Source: Oryzias latipes (Eukaryota > Chordata > Actinopteri > Beloniformes > Adrianichthyidae). Taken from it: a stretch of 64,000 nucleotides of DNA. The first letter of the stretch is position 1; every line of letters begins with the position of its first letter. The notes under the pieces are model-generated. The model was given only the letters and a program-made list of their open reading frames with translations. It had not been told where the DNA came from and did not search any database. A program made the position numbers and the translations under genes. The stretch is taken from assembly GCF_002234675.1 (NCBI RefSeq), contig NC_019868.2, forward strand, positions 4,682,433-4,746,432, written 5' to 3'. Shown here one piece after another: positions 10,782 to 21,690 of the stretch.

Positions 10782-13700
10782 ATGTCTACCAGAACCCCTG
10801 ACCGGCGGACCGACGCCACCAGCAGCCGCCGCGAACACACCCGGAGGTGAGGAGTTCCGATCCAGCTTGGTGAATTCGGAGAAGGCTGTTCCGTTCGGAC
10901 TGAACGCCGGGACCGGCGGACAGCAGACCGAACTACCGAGAGAGGGAACTCCAGTCCTGCTCCTGACTCTAAACACATAGGTTTTTAGTCGGTTCTTGGC
11001 GGGTTTCCAGAACCTCAGAGGTCTTGAGAGTCCTCGACCACAAAAAACTGTTTTGACCGAACGAGCAGGTTTAGCTGTTTATTAACAGAACCGGGACGGA
11101 TCATTATATACGTCGGTGTTCATTCTTTAAACCGGGTTTAGTGGAGACGGAAATGTAAATATCCGAGCTTTAACGTGTCGTGTGTGGTTCTGTGGATCCT
11201 CTTCTGTTGGATCGTGTTCTGTTTGGGAACAGTCCTCCGGAAAACCTCGCACTGTTTCTTGGTTCCGCTGCGCGGGGCAAATGCGCGCCAAAGCCGCACC
11301 TTTAGTGCAGATCCTACTTCATATAATGCAGTAAAGGCATTTCCACCTGCTGCTGTGAGGCGTTTAGACAGGAACATTGTGTTTTTAACATGTTCGTCTG
11401 ACTGATGATGGAGGACACACCGAGAGAAAATTAGCTTTAAAAAACTTTTTGGAGTTTTTCTTTATTAAAGTTTTAGTTAATCAAGAGTAAAAAGATCATT
11501 TTTGTGACGTTGAAAAGACGTCACAAAAAATACAAGATCCCTGCTCCTCTCCATTCTTATTCATCATCTGTCAGACAAACAGATCCATGTTTGTCTTTGT
11601 TTTCTCGTCTGAGCTGGAATCTGGATCCAAACTGGACGTCTGGATAGATCCGATATCGCTGGCTATTTTTGTTGCATTGATAATGTTAAGTTGGAGCTGT
11701 AAGCAAGCAAACAAAGGCATGATGGGTAAAAAGGGCATGTCCTCTCACCGCCAACAGCCACAACTCAGAGGAGAATTCCTGCCGCTCTGCAGAAACTATG
11801 TCCTAGGTCAGGGGTGTCCAACTCATTTTTTACTGAGGTCCACATCAGCATAGCTGCAGTCCTCAAAGGGCCAGATAAACCTGAAAAATAAATGTAACTA
11901 CTACTTAATGTTAAATTACTCATTTATTTATTCTAACTTTTTAAAGTGACAATTCCAGTTGCATAGAAAACATATATTTGTTGTTATTCTAGCATAAATC
12001 CTTTTACATTTGATTCTGTCAGGTTAAGTTATATGGACAGTGTTTAAGTCCTACTGTTTAGTTGCCCAATCCCATATTTCAAGTCTGATTCTCCCTAGAT
12101 ATGAATAAATACACACCAATTTTTATTTTTTATTTGAGAAATTAAAAACTTTTATGCTCTTGCGGGCCACAGAAAATGACATGGGGGGCCACGTTTGACC
12201 CGCGGGCCTTGAGTTTGACACGTGTCTTAGAAAGTGACATAGGTTGTTAGATTATGACTAAAAACGCCTTGATCCTAATTCAAAGACCACTGGGAACACT
12301 TTTACAATAGATCAGAAGAGACAACAAGCTCTGTTAGAAACCCAAACCCTCTGGTTTACGGCAACAGTTTTAAAGCCATGCACACGGCATGTCTGCACTC
12401 ATAATGAAGACCCCCCCCCTCTTCTTTACTGTCCAGCAGCGGTCCGTCCCGGTGGTCCCACTGCAGGAAGAGAGGCGTAGACGGGAGCATGCGCACAGAC
12501 GAGCATGAGCGCACAGACGAGCATGAGCGCACAGAAGGGAGACATTCCAGGTAACGTTCCAGGTATATTATTATGATGATGATGTGGTCCATTTACATTA
12601 CTGAGGCCAAGTGCTCCATCTACAGCCAGACAGCCACAACCACTGTCCTGTGTTTCAACCAGTTACTGTAAATGAGAACGGAACCGACAGACTCCTCCCC
12701 CTGGCATTCCAAACAGGAAGTACCCGCTGGTTCCAAAAAGCTAAAATGCCATAAACTTCCATAGAGAAATAAACAGCTGTTACTCAGTCATTTTATTTGT
12801 CCAAATAACTTTTTTTGCTCTGACACCTTTCATTAACATGCCCTCGATAACTCGTTTTTTTATATTTTATCTTTAGTGCAATTTATCCAAAATATAAACT
12901 GACCAATCAGAGCATTTGATTGACAGATTTTGTGCAGCCGGTGGTTCTGCTGGTGGAAAAACTGAGAACTTAAAGCAACAGTATTTAGGTAACAGTAAAA
13001 AAGCTTTTTCAATCCATTTATCTTCACTTTTGAACCAATCACATTCAAGCTCACTCCTGATTGGCGAGAGCGGTTGCCGTAGAAACATTGACTCAGACAG
13101 ACTCGATTCCAAAATGGTGGCGTCCGTGTTGCAAAGAAATGGCGACTGAATTGCCTTCATATGGTTGGAGCCAGACGTGAACCATCTTCTACGGTTGACG
13201 TCACACTCACTCAGTCACTCAGTCCAGTTGTCATTACAGTCAGTGGTTTCAGCGGTAATAGACGGCGGTTTGGACCCCTGCAAATATACTCCCAGATGTG
13301 GGGCTGAACCCGTTTGTCTTTGTCCCCCCCAGTTTTACCACCCCAGAGAGTTCAGGTCCCGTGTCCCGCTGCGCCGCGTCATCTGACTGGGGAAGTCAGG
13401 TGGAGGACAACGAGATGAGGAGAGACCTTCACAGAGACCTGCAGCGGTAAATGTCCTGTGAGCTGATTGGCCGTGAGGGTGCATGAGACCTGAGCGTGGG
13501 CTTTGTCTAGGTACAGGAGGAGGATCTTGGCTGCAGACGGCCCCCACAGGGAGAGGAAGGCGTCCTCTGGATCATCTGGGAGGTTTGTGTTTGAGCATAA
13601 TCTTCTCTACACACAGGACATGTGACGAGTGTTGAAGAACACGCTAAACACAGGTCGCACACACATGTGGCCCATGGTGTTCACACTGGGCAAGCTGGGA

Positions 13701-14853
13701 GGGACTTCTTCTTTTTCTGCTGCTTACTAGCTAATGTACGCCACCTGCAGGTGGAAGAGGCTTGGTTCAAAGTGGCGCAAATTTTCCTCCAGGCTTTTCC
13801 TTTCACAGCTCCATTCCGATATCTGACAGACCTGGTGTCATGGAATTCCAGCCGGACACAAACCACAATTGTTCATTTCTCCTCAATCAACTTTGACAGT
13901 TGGCACTTCCATAAATAATGAGATGCCATCCATTCGTCACTACTAAATCTGAGCCCCTGGTAGGTCAAAGTTCAACCAAGTAGAGTTACATGACGGTCTT
14001 AGAAGCTTTGAGCTTTTAGCGTTTTATTGGAAATGGTGGCTTGATCGTGCGTTGCCAAGGGCGATGTGAACGTAGCCTCAGACATGCGGGTGTGCGCAGT
14101 CACGAGTTACATGACTTTAGGGGCGGGCGTGTTCACGTAAGTGGGCGGGGCTAAAGTGATTCCTCTCTGTTGCAGCTGCGACTCCAAAGAAGAAGAAAGC
14201 TTGGAGACGGATGAAGGGGTGTTGCTGCGGCGACAGAAGCAGATCAGCTACGGCAAGAACACACTGGCCTACGACCGCTACATAAGGGAGGTCCCAAAGT
14301 AAGGACCCCCCTCCCCTAATAAACAAACCACACACACACACACACAGGGAAGTATCAGCTTTTGTACCTTATCACCTTTCAGACACCTCCGTCAGCCGGG
14401 CATTCACCCAAAGACCCCAAACAAGTTCAGGAAGTACAGCCGTCGCTCCTGGGACCAGCAGATCAAGCTGTGGAGGGTCAAGCTGCACGCCTGGGACCCC
14501 CCCACAGACAACGGCACCCAGGAGGACAATGAGTAAGGAACTCTGTGGCCTGGAAGCTGAACCAGCGCAGGACTGTGTTCACCTGCATGTCTCTGCCTGT
14601 TGTTCCTCAGAGAGCAGCTGGACCTGGGGGACATCATGGACATTGAGCTGGACTTTCCCACCCTCGCAGAGCCCGGCCCCCAAGCTGCCCACGCCGGGGT
14701 TATGGAGGTGGGTTGGAGGACGCGTTCAAACCTCTCCTGTAGCTTTGTCTGCTGCTGGTCTGACGCGTCTATGTTCTACAGGACCCAGAAGGAACAGGAA
14801 CCCCGGTTAAAGTCCAGCGGATGGACGCTGCAGCGGCGTCCGACGTCGTATAG
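10782..14853 (+). CDS. slbp: Histone RNA hairpin-binding protein (stem-loop-binding protein)
   Basis: Binds the 3' stem-loop of replication-dependent histone mRNAs and acts in their 3' processing, export and translation. Seven coding exons join with consistent phases: 10782-10846, 13333-13446, 13511-13582, 14176-14298, 14383-14532, 14611-14707 and 14782-14853, giving 230 aa. The SFTTPE motif (about residues 22-27), the known CDK-dependent degradation site of SLBP1, is spliced together across exons 1 and 2. It is followed by [12 protein letters not shown], the translation-activation motif. The RNA-binding domain (about residues 92-160) contains [36 protein letters not shown] and [18 protein letters not shown], including the conserved TPNK threonine. 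The C-terminal [10 protein letters not shown] resembles the end of the vertebrate protein. These motifs favour canonical SLBP1 over the oocyte form SLBP2. The intron after exon 1 (2.5 kb) carries a MITE with a nested hAT. Confidence 0.95.
11364..12343 (+). mobile_element. TTAA-type MITE, copy 3, interrupted by a hAT element
   Basis: Lies in slbp intron 1. Conserved family blocks appear on both sides of an insertion: 'tgatgatggaggacac', 'tgatgggtaaaaaggg', 'acaactcagaggagaattcctg' and 'ctctgcagaaactatgtcctag' before it, then 'accactgggaacacttttacaatagatcag' after it. Ends are degraded, so the limits are approximate. Confidence 0.5.
11807..12222 (+). mobile_element. Short hAT-like MITE (CAGGGGTGTC family) inside MITE copy 3
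   Basis: The left end CAGGGGTGTCCAACTCA (11809) and right end TGAGTTTGACACG form imperfect terminal inverted repeats. Flanking octamers TGTCCTAG (11799-11806) and TGTCTTAG (12223-12230) differ by one base and fit the 8-bp hAT target duplication. The internal phrase 'gggccacgtttgacccgcggg' is typical of this vertebrate family. No coding capacity. Confidence 0.6.
12485..12536 (+). repeat. Short tandem repeat, 18-bp unit, three copies
   Basis: Three head-to-tail units of GAGCATGAGCGCACAGAC, the first lacking 2 bases and the last diverging at its end. Lies in slbp intron 1. Confidence 0.7.
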
Positions 14854-15154
14854 CTTACTGGTTCAGAAAGGCCGCGAGCCTCCGGTGCTGGTTTTTAAGG
14901 CGGGGAGACGATCTGTGGCCTTCACTTGTTCTTTCCACTCCCCCAGAGATGTTCAGGAGTTCTGCAGCCCCACCCTTTATGCAGCTTTGTTCCACTTGAA
15001 CGGTTCTGAATCCGGTGACCTTTCAGAACCAGAGGAGACGGCCAAAGTTGCAGCTTCCTTTGCTGGGCCGGGCCCTGACCTGTCTCAGGTGTCTGGAGCC
15101 CTTAGGGTTCCACTTTGTTTACTTGCAGCTTTTAAGTTCTGTTCTGAAGATTTC

Positions 15155-15160
15155 AATAAA
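15155..15160 (+). promoter_or_regulatory. slbp: Polyadenylation signal for slbp
   Basis: AATAAA about 300 bp after the slbp stop codon, followed by a T/GT-rich stretch (gtttctgttgacc). It implies a 3' UTR of roughly 320 nt. Confidence 0.65.
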
Positions 15161-15199
15161 ACAACGTTTCTGTTGACCCTCTGCTGTTCCCGCTCCTGT

Positions 15200-17095
15200 G
15201 TCTGACCCCGGTCTGGACTGGATCAGCGGGCTTTCTGCTTTGGTTCTGCAGTCAGGCAGCTTTTCTGTAGTTAAAGTTCTAAGCTTTAGTTCGCTTCCAG
15301 ATCCATTGACAGTAAGCTGTGATTGCTCTAGGTGGGTTTCTATGGCAACCACACTTGCCAATCAGGGAAAGGGCTCAGGAGAATCTGTGCCCGTGTCCGA
15401 ATTTCCACCCTACACACTGTATGGGGTTTGAGTAGCTGGGGATCAGGGTGGGAATTCGGACACACCCTCACACTTTGCCACCCAATGGCCGCCAATTCAG
15501 AGGTCATGTGGCCATCCCATTAGAATTTCAAAACGTTATTTGGAAATTCCCCACAAGTGTGTATTGGTTTCATTAGCAGATTCCAAAGTTATTTTTTCTG
15601 ATTTTTTTTTTTCTAGTTGAGTCAGCAGATTTTTTTGTTTATCCCGCCCACAATTTTAACATCGTAGTATCGTATGTTACAATGTTCTGTTCGGCTGGAG
15701 CCAGGGAATCGCTTATTGAATTTTTATGACATTCCGAAAAAATGTGCGAGCTAGCTAAGATCGCAACAGTGGCGAACTCGCCATGCTCACACTGTAAAAA
15801 ATCTACAATTTATGAGTCAAACCGTTTTTACACAGAAAGTCCCCAATGATGCTCGAAAAGTTACTTAGTTTGTTACTAAAGGTGCTTTTTCATATGGCCA
15901 TCCCATAATGATTTCAAAATTTACTTACTTATTTTTGCACAAGTGCGCAGAAATGTTTCGAACTGGGAGAACAATCTGGTCTGAGAAAAGCTGAAGTTAT
16001 GGAAACCCACAAGTATTTCAATAAGGAGATATTTTAGGAATGCAGGTTTACGTCTGTTTGTGTTACAGAAAAAACATGCATGAATAAGTCGATAATCGTT
16101 GGCAGTTAAGCTCCTGGTTGAACACGTCTTGTGTGGTTGAGATCACATCAAACCATAGACGTATCAATCCCAGGGTAGACGCTGCTGCTGGTCAAAGACC
16201 AGACCATGCCGAACTGGTTCAGGTGGGGGAGGGCTGGAGAGATGTCTAGAATCTAGAGACGCTATTCATGCATTTAAAGGTAAAAATGGGATTGTGATGG
16301 GCTGAGGAAAAAAAGACAGCTATTTAGGGTGTAAAGGCCTGATTAATAATGGGTGTAGAGTGACATCACAACCCAGTGTACCTGTAAGTAAAGATCTCAT
16401 TTGTTCTCATGCTTCACTTGTAAAAAAACACATTTTTCTAAAAACATTGCTTTGTAATATTTTAAAGAGAATTTCAACCATTTGTCTTTCAGAACCACAA
16501 TCCAAACAGCTCATTTTATCCTACAGAGCCTTTAGTTGCTCCTATTTAAAGCAGTCCATTTTACCTTCCCTCTGTGAGGAAAGGTAAGGTCCAGAGACGA
16601 TCAGAACAAAAGTCGCTCAGCCAGCTTGAACATTTAGTCTTTCTTCACATCCTCTGCCTGTAAGGAGACGGATAGTTTTATTCAGGTTGATGCTGCTAAT
16701 TCTTCAAAAGATACCCAAATGTAAGACATGTTCTCTGGAACAGAAGTGGCTGGATGGATCAGTTGACTGTGTGCAGGACGGGCACATGGGAAACCAGTTG
16801 GCGTGTTGAGCTTCATCCAGTGTGGGTACTTGGTCAAGGCCCTTCACGCTACTGCCTAACAATGTAGCCACATGTGTGGGTCTCCATGTGCTGCCCAGAT
16901 AAAATACAGGGTTGTGTCAGGGAGAGAATTTGGCCAAACCACCTGTGTGGATCAGTGAAAGTTGATTGGCTGTGGTGACCCCTGAAGGGAAAGGTGAAGG
17001 TCACTGTCGATGGTTTCGCCACAAGCCATTTGAAACTACTGCTAGTTTTTTATTAAATGGAGTTTCACCAGAAGGAGCAGTCGTCATTCGTCTGA
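15200..17095. other. slbp to immt intergenic region, left part, no gene seen
   Basis: AT-rich sequence with no motif-bearing frame. It holds an 18-bp inverted repeat at 15393-15463. A recurring 'atggccatcccat' phrase near 15509 and 15895, with 'aaaatgggattgtgatgggc' near 16284, hints at a decayed DNA transposon that I cannot delimit. Confidence 0.35.
15393..15463. repeat. Inverted repeat (18-bp arms, 35-bp spacer)
   Basis: GTGTCCGAATTTCCACCC at 15393-15410 pairs with GGGTGGGAATTCGGACAC at 15446-15463, one mismatch. Probably the fold-back remnant of a DNA transposon. Confidence 0.7.
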
Positions 17096-17100
17096 TTTTA

Positions 17101-18090
17101 GCAACTCAACTCAACTCAACTCAACTTTATTTATAAAGCACTTTAAAAAGAACAAGGTTCACCAAAGTGCTGAACAACAGAAAAATTAATAAAAGCACAT
17201 GAAAATATAAAGCATAAAACACATAAAATAGGTCCGGATTCCAACTCAGTTAAAAGCCAAAGTGAAAAAATATGTTTTAAGAGCAGATTTAAATACTATG
17301 TGAGTCAATCTGTCTTAGGTACAGGGGCAATTCGTTCCAGATTTTTGGTCCGAACACCGAGAAGGCTCGGTCACCTCTCAGTTTTCTCCTGGTCTTCGAG
17401 ACGACCAGCTGTGTCTGATTTGTTGACCTAAGGGAGCGGGGGGGAGTGTACACCTGAATCCGGTCAGATAGATATTTTGGAGCGAGTCCATGGAGACTTT
17501 AAAAACAAATAGGAGAATTTTAAAATCAATGCGTAAGCGAACTGGGAGCCAATGAAGAGATGCTAAAATGGGAGTGATATGTTCTTGTTTCCGTGTACCA
17601 GTTAGAAGACGGGCAGCAGCATTTTGGACTAACTGCAAACGAGCAAGTAATTTCTGGGAAAGCCCAACACAGAGAGCATTACAGTAGTCCAAACGTGTTG
17701 AAATAAAAGCATGGATTAAAATCTCAAAGTCATGGCGAGAGAGGAAAGGTTTAACCTTGGCCAGTTGTCTCAGGTGAAAAAAACTGGATTTCACCACTGA
17801 GTTGATATGAGCATTAAAAGTTAAATTGCTATCCAGTTTCACACCTAGACTTGTTGCTGTCTGTTTCAGGTGATCATTTAAAACCCCTAAGTCGACATGT
17901 GCCTTAGAAACGTCACTTGGACCAAATAGCAGAACCTCTGTTTTTTCCTGGTTTAAGTGAAAGAAGTTACATGACATCCATGTCTTAATGTTATCAAGAC
18001 ATTCTAATAACTGGTGAGCAGAATATGCTTCTTCCTGTTTTAACGGTATGTAAATCTGACTGTCATCAGCATAGAGGTGGAATGAAATCC
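17101..18090 (-). mobile_element. L2-like LINE, 3' half (split by L1 insertion)
   Basis: Minus-strand frame 17378-17977 encodes the part of an L2/Maui-type ORF2 after the catalytic box: MSCNFFHLNQEKTEVLLFG, then SNLTFNAHINSVVKSSFFHLR, RLDYCNALCVGL, QNAAARLLTGT and ILASLHWLPVRLRIDFK. The 3' end is the ATAAATAAAGTTGAG tail with a (GTTGA)n pentamer run, seen on + as CAACT repeats at 17101-17125. The 5' part continues at 24363-25190. The copy is disrupted and 5'-truncated. Confidence 0.85.
18052..18090 (+). repeat. Target-site duplication of the L1 insertion, left copy
   Basis: The 39 bases at 18052-18090 are identical to 24363-24401 (begins aaatctgactgtcatcagc, ends gaatgaaatcc). The exact left boundary is blurred by the poly(A) tail, so 36-39 bp. 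On the minus strand it encodes the FHLYADDSQI catalytic stretch of the host LINE. Confidence 0.85.
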
Positions 18091-18095
18091 AATTT

Positions 18096-21000
18096 CCAGT
18101 TATATACTCTGCCAGTTACAACTCCAAACAACGAGGAGTTGCTGTTTTAATTAATAAAAATCTTAATTTTACTCATAAGGATACAGTTACTGACCCAGAA
18201 GGCAGATTTGTAATCATTAATATATCCATTCAGAATAAGGACTTTTGTATAGTGAGTATTTATGGTCCCAATGTTGACGACTCTTCCTTCTTTCACAGAT
18301 TCTTCACCTCACTCTCAGTTCACTCTGACTCCACAATCATTATAGGAGGAGACTTCAACCTTGTTTTGGACCCTGAACTTGACAGACTCAGCACAGCAGC
18401 AAATCAGCGTACATGGCGATCTGCAAGTATTCTAAAGCAGTACATGAATGATCTGGGTCTCTGCGACGCGTGGCGCTCATGTCACCCAAGCACTAAAGGG
18501 TTCACCTTTTTTTTCTCCAGTTCACTTTTCACACTCCCGTTTAGACTATTTATTAATCAGTAACTCTCTTTTAAAAAATATTCAAAGCTCCAATATCCAT
18601 CCAATTATTATCAGTGATCATGCACCAGTCTCTGTAAACATTTCTAGGGAAAAATCCACACCCTCTGGTACAACTTGGAGGTTTAATACGTCTCTGTTAA
18701 AGGACCAGGAATTTCTTGAATTCTTTAAAAAAGAGTGGGCAACCTTCTTAGACTTCAACACTACTCCAGACATCCCACCGTGCGTTCTTTGGGAAACAGC
18801 AAAGGCAGTCATGAGAGGGAAAATCATTTCTTATTCAACGCACAAAAAACGCAAAGAGAAAGCAGATTTATTAGAATTAGAAAATAAAATCAAAACCCTG
18901 GAGACTGCTTATGCTGCTTCTGCACAGGAACACATTCTGAGAGATCTGAAAAATTTAAAGCTGCAGTTAAATGACATCATTAATAAACAAACACAATTTC
19001 AAATACAAAGGCTACGACTTGAAAGATTTGAAAACTCTAATAAATCTTGCAAATTTCTGGCTAATCAGCTTAAAATTAACAGAGAAAAATCATCAATCAC
19101 CTCTATTATGGACCAAACAGGAAATGTCACCCATGACCCGGTCAAAATTAATAACGCATTTGAAAACTTTTATAAAAACCTGTACACACCGCAGATCAAT
19201 CCGTCAGAGCAAAGTATTGACTCATTTCTTAATAATGTAAACCTACCCAGGCTAAATGAGGATCAAATCACAAACTTAGATTCTCCGCTCTCGCTGTCTG
19301 AACTTCATGAAACTCTGTTACTTATGCCTAATGGTAAAGCACCAGGGCCTGACGGCTTTCCTGCTGAGTTTTATAAAGAATTCTGGGAACAACTGGCACC
19401 AACATTTTATAAAACTGTCACATCTATTAATGAGAGCCAATCAATGCCACCTAACATGAACTCAGCCAACATAATTCTTCTTCTAAAACCAGACAAAGAT
19501 CCCACTAGTCCTTCAAGCTATCGCCCTATTTCTCTAATCAATGCAGATGTAAAAATTATCTGCAAAGCACTAGCACAGAGAATAGAAAAAATCACTCCTC
19601 ACATAATTCACTTCGACCAGACTGGATTCATCAAAGGCAGACACTCGGATGATAATGTCCGTAGACTAGTTAATATAATAGACTTTGCCACCATTGAAAA
19701 CCAGGAAATGACGGTACTATCGCTGGATGCTGAAAAAGCCTTTGACAGAGTTAATTGGAAGTTCCTTATTGCTGCCCTCCAGAAGTTTGGTTTTGGAGAA
19801 GCATTCATCAATTGGATCAAAATATTATATCACAACCCCAATGCATCAGTTAGAACTAATAAACAGACTTCAAACAGGTTTTTTCTTGGAAGAGGAACCA
19901 GACAGGGCTGCCCACTCTCTCCTTCTCTTTTTGCTATATTCATTGAGCCTTTAGCTGCAGCAATAAGACAGAATGAGAGCATTATAGGAATAAAAACCAA
20001 ACACAGCCATCATAAAATTAGTCTTTATGCGGATGACATATTACTGTTTTTAAGGAATTTACATTCTGTAAATGAAACAGCAATGATCATAAATGAATTC
20101 TCCTCCATATCAGACTATTCCATTAATTGGAATAAGTCTGTTTTATTACCACTCAACAGGAATATGGAACAAAGACTCACAATTCCAGTTAAAACAGGAA
20201 ATATCAAATATCTGGGTATCTACTTTTCCCCCAAACTATCAGAACTGGTGCAGCTAAACCACACCCCATTACTGAAAAGCATACAGGACGATCTAACACG
20301 CTGGACCAACCTGCCTTTGTCCCTTATGGGCAAGGTAGCCACGGTTAAAATGAAAATCTTACCCAAGGTTAATTATCTCTTCTCAATGATTCCCACACAA
20401 CCGCCATTAAAATGGTTCAAAACATTAGACTCATCCATATCAAGCTTTCTATGGAACAACAAACCTGCAAGAATTAGTCTAAAAACTTTAAAATCTGCAA
20501 AAAACTGTGGAGGATTAGAATTACCTAACTTCCACAAATACTTTCTTGCAAATAGATTACAATACATCTTAAAATGGTTAAAAAATAATCCAGAAACCAA
20601 CTCATGGTTAGACTTGGAACAGGCGTTATGTGGAAAGATCAACCTGTCACAGCTACCATTTATTAGCCAAACAGTTAAAAAACAGGATTGTTTCAAAAGC
20701 ATTAATATAAATGCCACCTTAACAGCCTGGTGGGAATTTCTCAAAATATCAAAATCATCAATTCAACCGTGCAAAATGACACCCATCTGGAACAACCCGG
20801 ACATCCTTATTAACAAAAAAATGATTCACTTCCCAGCTTGGCAAGCAGGGGGTATAAAACAACTAGAGCACGTAATTATTGATAGAAGATTCATAACCCC
20901 CCAGGAACTTCAAGACAAACATGGAATAAATAACTTCTTGGAATATCAGCAACTTAAATCAAGTATTACTAAAAAGTATAAAATTAAAGACGACGATTTA

Positions 21001-21690
21001 AAGCTACCAGATGTAGTTACCACTCTGATTAATTTTTCAATGAATAGAACTCTCTCCAAAATATACAAACTTTTATGTAATTTAGATAACAATATTGCCC
21101 TTCCAACAAAAAAATGGGATGCAGATTTGAGCATCAGCACAGATGAAAGCTTCTGGTCAGAACTTTGTCTAAACACCTTTAAACTGACAAAAAGTCCAAA
21201 TCTGCAGCTAATCCATCTCAAAACTCTTCACAGAATTTACTACACTGGACAGAGGATGTTCAAGATGGGTCTCAGTAACTCAGACATTTGCGAGCACTGT
21301 GATAATAATCTACCCGACAGCTACATGCACGCACTGTGGTTCTGCACTCCTGTCCAGGCTCTCTGGCAGCAGGTATGTGCCGATTTATCAGTCTGGCTTA
21401 AGGTTTCAATCACTGCCTCACCGTCACTTTGTGTGCTTGGTGACATGAGTGCCATCGATATAGAAGAAGGATTAGCTTCTATCATTTTCATAACTCTTTG
21501 TATTGCCAAAAAAACTATTTTAATAAATTGGAAAAACAAGAAAAATATAAACATAAGTCAACACAGAAATCTGCTGTTTGATCATATCAGCTTGGAAAAA
21601 ATGTCAGCCCAAAGCTCAAGTAACTTTGAAAGAATTCAATCTCTCTGGTCTCCTGTGGCTGACTCCATGACTAAGGGGGTGGGGGGCTTG
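18096..21690 (+). pseudogene. L1-type ORF2 (endonuclease + reverse transcriptase), 5'-truncated and frameshifted
   Basis: The endonuclease part (frame ending at 18563) contains IYGPN and GGDFNLV. The frame then shifts at an eight-T run (18507-18514): one T fewer restores SPVHFSHSRLDYLL and the SDHAPV motif. The downstream frame stays open through RT with YRPISLINADVKI, QTGFIKGRHSDDNVRR, LSLDAEKAFDRVNW, GTRQGCPLSP and the catalytic YADDILLF (about 20026-20049). The C-terminal Cys/His motif CEHCDNNLPDSYMHALWFC lies at about 21292-21348. The open frame continues to 22527 only because the G-rich 3' sequence lacks stops, so that part is not counted as protein. It cannot make a functional ORF2 product because of the missing N terminus and the frameshift. 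Confidence 0.85.

Noticed and set aside
14600..15205. 201-codon frame running through slbp exons 6 and 7 and the 3' UTR
   Set aside because: It contains exon 6 in frame but reads on through the intron. The splice sites and homology define a shorter coding end at 14853.
17101..17125. CAACT pentamer run considered as a CRISPR-like or telomere-like array
   Set aside because: It is the pentanucleotide 3' tail of the minus-strand L2-like LINE.
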